From DATHBD01 sp035296325 (lineage in GTDB: Bacteria > Actinomycetota > Actinomycetes > Mycobacteriales > Micromonosporaceae), in assembly GCA_035296325.1 (NCBI GenBank), contig DATHBD010000050.1, positions 1 to 39,322 of the forward strand: DNA of 39,322 nucleotides, given 5' to 3'. Below the pieces are notes generated by a model, which was not told the DNA's origin, made no database searches, and was given only the letters and a program-made list of their open reading frames with translations. Shown piece by piece: positions 16,901 through 24,832 of this stretch; position 1 is the first letter of the stretch, and the number at the start of each line of letters is the position of its first letter. The position numbers and the translations under genes are program-made.

Positions 16901-17872
16901 TTAGCGTCTTCCTTGCATCTGGCGGAGCTTTCTGAGCGCTACCCCGGCCTGGAGCAGGTCACGGGAGGCGGCGAACCCGCTCGCCAAGTCATCGCTTATC
17001 CGGGCGTGCCAGAGCAGCGTTCCTGCGGAGGCTGCAACTGCGTCAATCCAGGCACGCGGCGCACTGCCATCGAGGATCGAGATGAAAACATCCTCCGCCG
17101 CAAGCCCTGCTGCGACTACCAGGTCCGTGGCGCGCACACGGTCGACACCAAGTTCCTCGGGTTCAACTGACCAGCTCGAGTGACTGTGTCCATCGGCCTG
17201 GAGCAGAAACGTGGTACCGGCCGTGCTCACATCGTCGATGACGAAGCCGGGGACGTCAGTGCGGCCATGCACGACGAGCGTCCGCTGGTGGAGTCCGTTG
17301 CGGCAGCGCGTCAGATGCACAGCAGGATCCGGATCGGCGACCCCGTTCACCTTCCATTGCGCCGAACATGGATGGAGCGATGATGTATCGAGCGCCTCAC
17401 ACAGAAACGGAACGGTGAATGCCTCCGGGACGCCGATCCATGGGTACATCCCGTCGGTGTCGATGACCGCGAATTGATCACGCTCAAGGATCCGAAGGAG
17501 GTCTTCGCTCGCGCGCGGCGTCCGCAGGCCCAGCTTGTGAGCAAGGCCGCCCGGGCCTAGGTTCTTGGTTCGACTTGTGGATGAACCCGGTTTGACGACG
17601 TGAATCCCATCCGCGCAGGATGCCACCAACGCCGCGGCGGTCGAGATATTGGGCAGCCGTGTGGTGAGCCCGCCACTTCCGGTGACCATACCAATAGACC
17701 CAACGACGTCGGGCAGTTGCCAGACTGGCCGCGATATGGCGGTGCGCGCCGCTGCTACGAGCACATCGTGCGGCCACGAACGCTCCAGGGCCGACCACCG
17801 GTCGATTGGGTTGGGACCGAGGTCTAACAGGGATCGGGCAATATCCTCTACGAGCTCAGTTGATGAAGTCAT
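16901..17872 (-). CDS. Anthranilate phosphoribosyltransferase-like protein (GT3/TrpD family), 323 aa
   Basis: The fold is recognisable from VTGSGGLTTRLPNISTAAALVASCADGIHVVKPGSS (about residues 63-98), equivalent to TrpD's GTGGD, NxST and KHGN phosphoribosyl-pyrophosphate loops, and from VVHGRTDVPGFVIDDVS, equivalent to the VHGxxGxDE metal motif. The variants GSGGL, KPGS and IDD show that it is not an ordinary TrpD. It should join a ribose-5-phosphate unit to an acceptor, or phosphorolyse a nucleoside. ATG 17872 gives the usual length but lacks an SD; ATG 17932 would add CPSQEPLECSRC. It converges on hisS across a shared hairpin, so I include it in the cluster provisionally. Confidence 0.75.
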   Translation of the reverse strand: MTSSTELVEDIARSLLDLGPNPIDRWSALERSWPHDVLVAAARTAISRPVWQLPDVVGSIGMVTGSGGLTTRLPNISTAAALVASCADGIHVVKPGSSTSRTKNLGPGGLAHKLGLRTPRASEDLLRILERDQFAVIDTDGMYPWIGVPEAFTVPFLCEALDTSSLHPCSAQWKVNGVADPDPAVHLTRCRNGLHQRTLVVHGRTDVPGFVIDDVSTAGTTFLLQADGHSHSSWSVEPEELGVDRVRATDLVVAAGLAAEDVFISILDGSAPRAWIDAVAASAGTLLWHARISDDLASGFAASRDLLQAGVALRKLRQMQGRR

Positions 17873-18399
17873 GGCGTCGCTGAGGCGTTGGCAACGCGAA
17901 CACTCCAATGGCTCCTGCGAAGGACAGCGCATAGCTCCGGCCGGCAGCAGACCCAGGCGTGCCGGCCGAGAAGCGTGATGCAACCACCTCCTGCACGTAC
18001 CCCGCAATGCAGCCACCGAAGCGACGATCTGTACCCAGGCATTGAGGAGCATACCTGAATCGATATGAACGGCCGTGAATGCCGTGATTGTGCGGGTTGG
18101 ACGAATCGGCACGGCTCCATGTATGCCACCGGAGAAGCGGCGGCGTAGCGGTACGCTAGCTACGCCGCCCAAAATGTTCACGCCGACCGGGACAGCCCTC
18201 GACAAGTTGAAACCCGGTGGCCCAACAAGCCCGGTTGACCGGGCGTACACGCGGTCCACGTCCTTGTTGTCATGGACGATCAGGCGCCGCTTGTACGTGC
18301 CCAACCGTACAACAACGCGCACCTAACAATCCACATATGCGCGCGTGGTCACCCAGTGACGGTGCGGTTCCGGCCCGACGGGCGGGATGGAGACCCGGG
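17873..18399. other. Gap upstream of the trpD-like gene; no confident gene
   Basis: The minus-strand frame of the trpD-like gene stays open through much of this stretch, but the translation is not protein-like. A 27-codon plus-strand ORF (18065-18148, with a CRDCAGW motif) lacks a properly spaced ribosome binding site. The notable structure is the 10-bp hairpin at 18139-18169, listed separately. Confidence 0.5.
18139..18169. promoter_or_regulatory. Perfect 10-bp inverted repeat with a nested alternative repeat
   Basis: GGCGGCGTAG (18139-18148) is repeated inverted as CTACGCCGCC (18160-18169) around an 11-base loop. A second inverted repeat, TAGCG-GTA-CGCTA, uses part of the same bases, so two mutually exclusive stems can form. 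It could be an operator or a terminator; no T-run follows on either strand. Confidence 0.5.
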
Positions 18400-18669
18400 A
18401 TGACCATCGACAAGTCCGCCGAGGAAGGCCTGACCACAGCACGCGACCTCGACCTCACCTTCTCCGCCTTGGCGAAGACCTTCGGACCAACCGCACGAGT
18501 CAGCGACCCAGCGGAGTCGGCTGCCGAATCGGTCGACGACAGCACCCTCGCCCAGTGGCGCCACCTCGCTTCACCGGGTTGCGCGCACGACATGCTCAGC
18601 TACACAGGCGACCCCGACGACTCCTGCATCAGGTGCGGGCTCGCCTACAAGGATTGGACGGAGCGGTAA
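18400..18669 (+). CDS. Small unknown protein with C-terminal Cys pair, 89 aa
   Basis: The start is ATG 18400, with GGAG seven bases upstream. The first 55 residues are acidic and probably partly disordered. The last 35 contain GCAHDMLSY followed by CIRCGLAYKDW, giving a Cys/His pair plus a CxxC that could bind zinc. No family is recognised. It sits alone between the trpD-like gene, which is divergent, and argS, which is convergent. It has no visible link to the RiPP genes beyond position. Confidence 0.6.
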   Translation: MTIDKSAEEGLTTARDLDLTFSALAKTFGPTARVSDPAESAAESVDDSTLAQWRHLASPGCAHDMLSYTGDPDDSCIRCGLAYKDWTER

Positions 18670-18714
18670 CCCCGATGCGGGACTCCACTCGCGGTGTCAC
18701 GGGGTTCCTCCGGG

Positions 18715-18825
18715 CCTTCGCGGGCCCGCAAGGCGGACGACGGACCGACGCCCAACCCGCAGCAATGCGCTTGGGCCGGGTTCGGTCCAGCGGGCCGCTG
18801 CATTCGGCGGGTCCGCAGGCGAAGG
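18715..18825. terminator. Large nested imperfect hairpin between convergent genes
   Basis: Outer arms CCTTCGC (18715-18721) and GCGAAGG (18819-18825) enclose inner arms GGACCGA (18742-18748) and TCGGTCC (18782-18788), then CCCAA (18751-18755) and TTGGG (18771-18775). It ends just before the argS stop, so it may be a two-way terminator. The long, mismatched stem is also like a recombination-type folded site, but no integron integrase is near. Confidence 0.4.
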
Positions 18826-18836
18826 GGCACGCCCGT

Positions 18837-20561
18837 TCAGAGGTGGTCGGGTGATGGGATGCCGAGGAAGCTCAAGCCCAATGCCATTGTGCGAGCGGTG
18901 ACATCACAGAGGACGAGGCGACTGGCCCGCACGTCGCCCGCCGCCCGAAGGACCGGGCAGTGTTCGTAGAAGGCGGTAAACGCCCCGGCCAGGGTGAACA
19001 GGTACCCGGCGAGTTTGTGGAACTCCAGCGTCTCGGCGACCTCGGACACCACCGCCGGGAAGGCGAGCAGCTCCAGCGCCAGCGCCCGCTCCGCCGGCGC
19101 CGCGACCACGACCGTCTCAACGGTTTCCGGGAGTTCCGAGCCGTCCTTGCGGAAGATCGACATGATCCGGGCGCGGGCGTACTGCAGATACGGAGCGGTG
19201 TTGCCCTCGAATGACAGCATCCGGTCGAAGTCGAACACATAATCCTTCACCCGGTCGATCGACAGGTCGGCGTACTTCACCGCCCCGACCCCCACCGCAT
19301 TGGCGATGTCGGCCTTGACGGCCTCGTCCAGATCCGGGGCCTTGGCGTCGACCAGCGCCCGAGCGCGGGTCACCGCCTCATCGAGCAGCTCGATCAGCTT
19401 CACCGTGTCCCCGGCCCGGCTGCGCAGCATCCGCCCGTCCGTGCCGAGCACCGACCCGAACCCGACGTGCTCCGCCCGCGCCTCGGCGCCCAGCCAACCC
19501 GCCTCCCGAGCCGTCTGAAAGACCATCTCCAGATGCTGGCGCTGCGGCAGGCCCACCACATACAGCATCCGGTCCGCGTGCAACTCCTGCGTGCGGTACC
19601 GGATCGCAGCCAGGTCCGTCGCACCGTAGCCGAACCCGCCGTCGCTCTTACGCACAATGATCGGCAGCGGCTCACCCTCCCGACCGGTGAACCCAGCCGG
19701 GAACACGCACAGCGCCCCGCCGCTGTCCCGCAGCAGACCCAGCCGGTCCAACTCATCCACCACCGGCTGCAGCCGATCGGTTTAGAAGCTCTCGCCGCAG
19801 AAGTCCCTCTCCGACAGCGTCAACCCCAGCTGCTCGTACACCGCCAGGAAGTACCGCTCCGACTCCTCCACCAGCAACCGCCACAGCCGCCGCGTCGCGT
19901 CGTCCCCAGCCTGCAGCGCAACAACCCGCTGCCGAGCCCGCTCCTGAAACGCCCCGTCCGCATCGAACTTCGCCCGCGCCGCCCGGTAGAACCCGTTGAG
20001 GTCACCGACCTTCAGCTCCTGGGCCGCTTCCGCCTCACCGACGTCAACAAGGTGCTCGATCAACATCCCGAACGGCGTGCCCCAGTCACCGACATGGTTG
20101 GCTCGAACGACCTGGTGCCCGAGCCAACCCAGCAACCTCGCCGCGGCATCACCGATGATCGACGACCGCAGGTGCCCGACGTGCATCTCCTTCGCCACGT
20201 TCGGCGCCGAGTAGTCGATCACGACCGTATCCGTGCGGGCCGGCTCGGCTACTCCGAGCCGGGAATCGGCGGCGACGGCGGCGAGTTCCCGGCCGATCGC
20301 CGCGTTGTCCACCGTGAGGTTCACAAAGCCCGGGCCAGCCACCTCCACTGAAGAACACAAGTCACCGAGGTCCGCCCGCGCCACCACGTCAGCCGCAAGA
20401 TCACGCGGATTACGGCCAAGCCTACGGGCAAGGGCGAGCGCCCCGTCAGCCTGGAAATCGGCCCGCTGCGACCGTCGCAGGACCGGATCAACCGGCTCCC
20501 CAGCCACCCCGGCAAACGCGACAGCGAGACGCTCAGACAGCAACTTCTCCAGGTACGCCAC
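18837..20561 (-). pseudogene. argS: Arginyl-tRNA synthetase gene interrupted by one in-frame stop
   Basis: Reading from GTG 20561, the ArgRS signature APNVAKEMHVGHLRSSIIGD (HIGH-like HVGH) and NHVGDWGTPFGML are clear. The frame stops at TAA 19784-19782, inside CGESF-stop-TDRLQPV, where ArgRS proteins normally have a Tyr. The same frame then continues intact through DGRMLRSRAGDTVKL and the DALR anticodon domain to 18837. Total length is 575 codons, normal for ArgRS. A single TAC-to-TAA change explains everything. An essential housekeeping gene would not survive this, so it is probably a spare copy, a sequencing error, or two separately made halves. GTG 20561 has no SD; TACCTT seven bases before it suggests leaderless transcription. 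Confidence 0.85.
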
Positions 20562-20761
20562 ACCTAGGAAGGTAGCCGAGCCCACGCGGCGCCATGCGTT
20601 GACCGTCCCACTCGCATTAGTGGCGTCGAGTTGTGGAGCAAGGCCGCCGAGCATACGAAATCCGATCACGGCGACCAAGGCAGGTCCTGCCGACACGCTA
20701 GTAACGCAGTACGGTGCCAGCAGACATGCTCGACAGCACCACCGATGAGGAGAATGAGCCC

Positions 20762-21409
20762 ATGATCAGGTCAGTGGTTTTCGATGTGGGTGAGACGCTC
20801 CTTGACGACACCCGGGAGTTCGCCGCCTGGGCGGACTGGATCGGCGTTCCTCGGCACACGTTCTCGGCGGTGCTCGGTGCCGTCACAGCGCAGGGCAGGA
20901 ACAACGCCGAGACATTCCCGTACTTCAAGCCGGGATTCGACCTGCAGGCGGAGCGGCAACGCCGCGAGGAAGCCGGTGCCGGCGAGCAAATCGGTGAGGA
21001 CGACCTCTACCCGGACGCTCGGCCGGCGCTGGCGCAACTCAAGGCGCAAGGCCTGTGGGTCGGCATCGCCGGCAACCAGACCAGTCGAGCCGCTAACCTG
21101 CTTCGGGCCCTGTCATTGCCGTCGGACGCAGTGGCGACCTCCGGCGAGTGGGGTACCGCGAAGCCCGACCCGGCCTTCTTCGACCTGGTGGCCCAGCTCG
21201 CGCCCGGCGAACGAAGCGAAATCGTGTACGTGGGCGACCACCGCGACAACGATCTCCTACCGGCACACGCCGCGGGGTTTCGCACTGTGCTGGTTCGGCG
21301 CGGCCCGTGGGGCCACCTGTGGGCGGATGACCCGGTCGTGGTGAAGACCGCCGACTGGGTTGTGAACTCGTTAGCTGAGCTTCCCGAATTGCTTGCCCGA
21401 GCCGGTTGA
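20762..21409 (+). CDS. HAD-superfamily hydrolase, 215 aa
   Basis: A haloacid-dehalogenase-fold phosphatase. Motif I VVFDVGETLLDD is near the N-terminus, but the second Asp of the usual DxDxT is Gly-Glu (DVGET), as in some subfamily I HADs. Motif II is GIAGNQT; motif III is the Lys in GTAKPDPAFF; motif IV is VGDHRDNDLLPAHAAGF. The insert between motifs I and II is the helical cap of subclass IA. The start is ATG 20762, with GAGGAG nine bases upstream. It is divergent from argS and ends five bases from the convergent XRE gene. The substrate is unknown. Confidence 0.82.
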   Translation: MIRSVVFDVGETLLDDTREFAAWADWIGVPRHTFSAVLGAVTAQGRNNAETFPYFKPGFDLQAERQRREEAGAGEQIGEDDLYPDARPALAQLKAQGLWVGIAGNQTSRAANLLRALSLPSDAVATSGEWGTAKPDPAFFDLVAQLAPGERSEIVYVGDHRDNDLLPAHAAGFRTVLVRRGPWGHLWADDPVVVKTADWVVNSLAELPELLARAG

Positions 21410-21414
21410 GCGGG

Positions 21415-22656
21415 TCAAACCATGCCGGTCCACACCGCGAACTGCCGCAACGACGCAGAGCATTTCGGCGACCTGCTCAACAACGCCGACACAAGCACTT
21501 TCACCTGTGGGTGATACCGGACGTGCTGTGGAGCGATCCGGCGCGCCACCTGCAGCGACGCCACCGCCTCGCCCGGTCTGCCGCTCTGTGCCTGACCCTC
21601 GGCCAGATCAACGAAGAAGTGCGAGCGCCGCTCGGCCGGCACCGACAACGGCGGCACCCAGTCAGCAGCGGCCCGCAGTGCCGCGCCCGGCTCGCCGGCG
21701 TCAACGGAGAGCGACACCCGATGGATCCGAACCGAGGCCGGACCGAATGCGGTGCCGTGATAGACGCCTTCCGGCACCTGGCCCGCGACCGTTGCAGCCT
21801 CGTCGATATGCGCCTGCGCCGCAGTCAGTCGCCGGTTTCGCGCGGCGAGGATTGCGGCGCGCATGTGCAGCGCGCCGTAGGCGGCGGCATTCGGGACGGA
21901 CTCGGCTGGATTTACGAGGTTGGCGGCGCGTTCCAGCATGCACCGACCTGTCTCCCAGTCTCCTGTTGCGAAGAACGTCTCGGCCCGCACGTACGCGGCG
22001 GTCGCTACCATCGCCGGGTCGCCCGATTCCTGCGCTGCCCACGCCATCAGCCCGATGATCCGCGCCGACAAGTCGTAGTGGGCGAACTTGTCCGCGACCG
22101 CGTCCGCGGCGCGAAACACCTGACAGAACTGGCCTGCCAGTTCTTGGCGTGCCAGGCCCTGCGATGAGTGAAATGCCCGTCCAACGTCGGCTAGGACCTG
22201 CGGAAGTTCGACCGACAGGGCCGCGTACTGCGAACCGAGACGCATAGTCATGATCCGGTCCGCCGTTTGTCGCAGGGCCGTAGCGGAGGGGGCAGGGACG
22301 TCGCCGGGAAGGTCGTAGGCGTCGAGCGCTCGTCTCAGTGCCGGAAGTTGCGCCAGCACGATCTCGTGGTTGCCGGTCAGCGAAGCTCGCACTTGGCCCG
22401 TCGGCCCGCCGATGGCCGCCCATAACCGACCGAGTTCGCCGTCCACGCCGAGAACGGCCTCGCACGCCGTCACGAAGCTCTCCTGCGGACGACGCTCGCC
22501 TTTCTCGACCTTCCCGACCAGGTCGCCGCTGACGTGGATCAGACGGCCAAGACCGTTTTGAGACAAACCGTGGCGCACACGATGGTCGCGCAGCCGCGCG
22601 CCAAGTAGGTGGGCGGCAGACAGGTGCGGTTGCAGCGGTCGTGGCTTCTGCGCCAT
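21415..22656 (-). CDS. XRE-family regulator with C-terminal TPR-like region, 413 aa
   Basis: The N-terminal helix-turn-helix (LGARLRDHRVRHGLSQNGLGRLIHVSGDLVGKVEKGERRP, residues about 18-57) is followed by ESFVTACEAVLGVDGELGRLW, typical of large Streptomyces/Micromonospora XRE regulators. The other 300 residues are helical repeats of TPR type. The start is ATG 22656, with GGGGAG six bases upstream. A frameshifted copy of its first 100 codons lies at 11098-11389. A degenerate GTTAAC-type motif lies 149 bp upstream. Confidence 0.8.
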   Translation of the reverse strand: MAQKPRPLQPHLSAAHLLGARLRDHRVRHGLSQNGLGRLIHVSGDLVGKVEKGERRPQESFVTACEAVLGVDGELGRLWAAIGGPTGQVRASLTGNHEIVLAQLPALRRALDAYDLPGDVPAPSATALRQTADRIMTMRLGSQYAALSVELPQVLADVGRAFHSSQGLARQELAGQFCQVFRAADAVADKFAHYDLSARIIGLMAWAAQESGDPAMVATAAYVRAETFFATGDWETGRCMLERAANLVNPAESVPNAAAYGALHMRAAILAARNRRLTAAQAHIDEAATVAGQVPEGVYHGTAFGPASVRIHRVSLSVDAGEPGAALRAAADWVPPLSVPAERRSHFFVDLAEGQAQSGRPGEAVASLQVARRIAPQHVRYHPQVKVLVSALLSRSPKCSASLRQFAVWTGMV

Positions 22657-22841
22657 CACACGCTCCCCGCACAACGGCCGGCAGGCCGGAATCGATGGAC
22701 ACACGCAGTGTGCCACCCAGTTCGCAGCGCCTCTACTGCCGTGCGGATCGGGTTTCGACGTACCGCCGCGACTCGACGCCGCAAGCCTCGACGCCGGCCC
22801 GCGGGTTAACGAAGTCACCCGCTCGACGGTGAAGGCATTGG

Positions 22842-23306
22842 TCAACCGGTCGCCGCGGAATGTTCCCACCCGTGCAGTGCTACGTGGTTCCCGCGCAGGT
22901 ACAGCTCGATCGCCGCGTGGTTGTACGGCTCCAACGGCTGCGGTGGCACGGTCAGGTCGTGCCAGGCGAGGCCGTCGCACTTGACGGGTTCGGCATTGAC
23001 CGGCTCTCCGTGGCGGACAACGTCATGGTCGGCGGCGAACACGAACCCGACGCGTGCCATGCCCTCCTGGTTGCGGGCGTGGATCGCACCCACGGGGGTC
23101 AGGTCCTCAGGGATGAGCTGGATGCCGGTTTCCTCGACAGCTTCCCGGATGACTGCGGAGACGGCATCTTCGCCCTCGTCGATCTTGCCCGATGGAAGGT
23201 TCCAGGTGTGCGGGGCGTAGACGCCCGCCCCACGCAGCCCGAATAGCGCCTCCCGGCCCTGTGCGCGGAGCAGGATCAGGAACACGTCCACCGCCGCCAT
23301 CTGCAT
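22842..23306 (-). CDS. Nudix hydrolase, 154 aa
   Basis: The Nudix box is complete: GKIDEGEDAVSAVIREAVEETGI at about residues 40-62, with the Glu residues that bind the catalytic metal. The strand before it, APHTWNLPS, fits MutT/NUDT-like enzymes that split nucleoside diphosphates linked to another group. Length is typical. ATG 23306 has no SD but lies six bases after TACCGT, which looks like the -10 of a leaderless transcript; the divergent methyltransferase gene has the same arrangement. The substrate is unknown. Confidence 0.85.
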   Translation of the reverse strand: MQMAAVDVFLILLRAQGREALFGLRGAGVYAPHTWNLPSGKIDEGEDAVSAVIREAVEETGIQLIPEDLTPVGAIHARNQEGMARVGFVFAADHDVVRHGEPVNAEPVKCDGLAWHDLTVPPQPLEPYNHAAIELYLRGNHVALHGWEHSAATG

Positions 23307-23307
23307 C

Positions 23308-23318
23308 CCAGCACGGTA
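23308..23318 (-). promoter_or_regulatory. Shared TACCGTGCTGG element before the Nudix gene
   Basis: On the minus strand TACCGT lies exactly six bases before ATG 23306. The same 11 bases occur before the divergent methyltransferase gene, at 23437-23447. This is probably the -10 box of a leaderless promoter. Confidence 0.4.
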
Positions 23319-23436
23319 CCTCCCCGGCTATCCCGCTGTGGCCGATGGCCAGTGTGCCGACATGGACGGTCGCCGCCTCGGCAACGGCCGTCCGAGTGGC
23401 ACGGAAAACCGCGTCGCCCGGTCGGGGCATTGTCGA

Positions 23437-23447
23437 TACCGTGCTGG
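23437..23447 (+). promoter_or_regulatory. Shared TACCGTGCTGG element before the methyltransferase gene
   Basis: TACCGT ends six bases before GTG 23449, and the full 11-bp element is identical to that at 23308-23318 on the other strand. The divergent pair is therefore likely to be read from matched leaderless promoters. No good -35 hexamer is visible. Confidence 0.4.
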
Positions 23448-23448
23448 T

Positions 23449-24165
23449 GTGTACGGAGCCCAACTCGCCGAGATCTACGACGCGATCTACGTCACCGGCC
23501 ACGGCAAGGACTACGCCGCCGAAGCGGCATCCCTGGCCGCACTGATCAAAGCACGCAACCCGCGAGCTACCCGCGTGTTGGACGTCGCTTGCGGCACTGG
23601 TGAACACCTCCGGCACCTTCGCGACCACTTCCCGTACGTTGCAGGCATTGAGCTGTCCGCACCGATGCGGGAACTGGCACAGGCCAAACTTCCAGAGGTG
23701 CGCATCCATGCCGGCGACATGCGCGACTTCACCCTGGGCGCCGACTTCGACGCGGTCGTCTGCCTGTTCAGCGCGATCGGCTACACCCGCTCCGACCAGG
23801 AACTGCGCGCAGCGGTCACCGCGATGACCGCGCACCTGAGCACCGGCGGCGTGCTCGTCATCGAACCCTGGTACACCCCCGACGCGCACCGGTCCGGCGC
23901 GGTCCATCACGTCGTCGCCCACACTCCCGAGCGCACCATCGTGCGGCTGAGCTACTCAAGCCACCAGGACCGACAGTCCCGCCTCCTCATGCACTACCTG
24001 ATCGGCGACGCGTCAGGGATCAACCATTTCACCGACGAGCACCACCTGACCCTCTTCACCAACGAGGAGTACACCGCCGCGGTCACCGACGCCGGCTGCA
24101 CCATGGTGGAGTTCACCGAGGGCAGGGCGGCCGGTCGGCACCGGATCATCGCCGTGAAAACCTGA
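23449..24165 (+). CDS. SAM-dependent methyltransferase (class I), 238 aa
   Basis: Motif I VLDVACGTGEHLRHLRDHF (about residues 43-61) binds SAM, followed by GIELSAPMRELAQAK with the ribose-binding acidic residue and FDAVVCLFSAIGYT. The order and the C-terminal beta-rich part resemble the DesVI/TylM1-type sugar N-methyltransferases and other small-molecule methyltransferases. I chose GTG 23449 (YGAQLAEIYDAIY), since upstream codons are not protein-like. It is divergent from the Nudix gene. The substrate is unknown. Confidence 0.82.
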   Translation: MYGAQLAEIYDAIYVTGHGKDYAAEAASLAALIKARNPRATRVLDVACGTGEHLRHLRDHFPYVAGIELSAPMRELAQAKLPEVRIHAGDMRDFTLGADFDAVVCLFSAIGYTRSDQELRAAVTAMTAHLSTGGVLVIEPWYTPDAHRSGAVHHVVAHTPERTIVRLSYSSHQDRQSRLLMHYLIGDASGINHFTDEHHLTLFTNEEYTAAVTDAGCTMVEFTEGRAAGRHRIIAVKT

Positions 24166-24430
24166 CCAACCCGGTCGGCCACCCTGACACGCTGCCGAGG
24201 TCACGCCCGGCGCGACCGCAGGTCCGCTCCACCGCCTCGAAGGTCCGTGGTCAGCCACCGCCATCACGAAAGCTCCCCAACGGGGTACGTCAGTGGCCTA
24301 GCGGCGCGGGGCGGCGCCGCCGACAGAAACGGTTCCGAAACAGCCGAGCACCCACGGAGCACCACGGTTCCACACTGTGGAAGATCGCGGCGCATCCTGG
24401 GACGCAATAAAGGCCGCAACCGGCATCTAT

Positions 24431-24499
24431 GCTGGTCACGGCCTTGATCTGAGTGCGCGCCCGAAGGGATTCGAACCCCTAACCTTCTGATCCGTAGTC
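24431..24499 (-). repeat. attachment-site copy: 3' part of tRNA-Arg plus its downstream sequence
   Basis: The 46 bp at 24454-24499 are identical to 35476-35521, and the 20 bp at 24431-24450 are identical to 35453-35472; three bases differ between them. Positions 24456-24499 correspond to the last 44 nt of tRNA-Arg(ACG), from the anticodon stem to the acceptor. The 5' half of the tRNA is absent here. Looser similarity continues leftward, including a mismatched version of the terminator stem. This is the expected remnant when DNA integrates into a tRNA 3' end. Confidence 0.85.
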
Positions 24500-24832
24500 G
24501 ACGGGACAATCGCTGCAGCTCACAGCCCTGATCAAAGTCCACTTCGGCGCCCGAATTACGCGAAGTTACGGCTGAGGCTTCGTGTCAAACACAACGTAGC
24601 AATGGTCTCGCATAGCGAGATCCGCCAAGGAGCCGCCCGCCGACGTTGTCCTGGTAGGCATCGGCACGCCGGAGTCCATGCGGCACACCGACCTCATCGC
24701 CAGCCGCGCGGCGTGGCGGTCCCGGCGCGCGCGCTCGGACAAACCGATTCCTATTTCCGCCGGTGAGTGATGGCGCCCCTCACTTCTAGAAGCTGGCGCA
24801 TGGGTACCACCCTGTTGGGCAGTGTGAAACGC
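24500..24832. other. Left end of the putative island; no gene seen
   Basis: Short open frames occur but none is convincing. It separates the tRNA-Arg fragment from the end of the menD-like gene. No hairpin with a T-run and no integrase remnant is evident. Confidence 0.5.

Noticed and set aside
18837..19763. Second half of argS as an independent gene starting at 19763
   Set aside because: The start is inside a conserved ArgRS domain with no ribosome binding site, and the frame is simply the continuation after one stop codon.
24431..24499. A complete second tRNA-Arg gene
   Set aside because: Only the last 44 nt match; the D-arm and 5' acceptor strand are missing.
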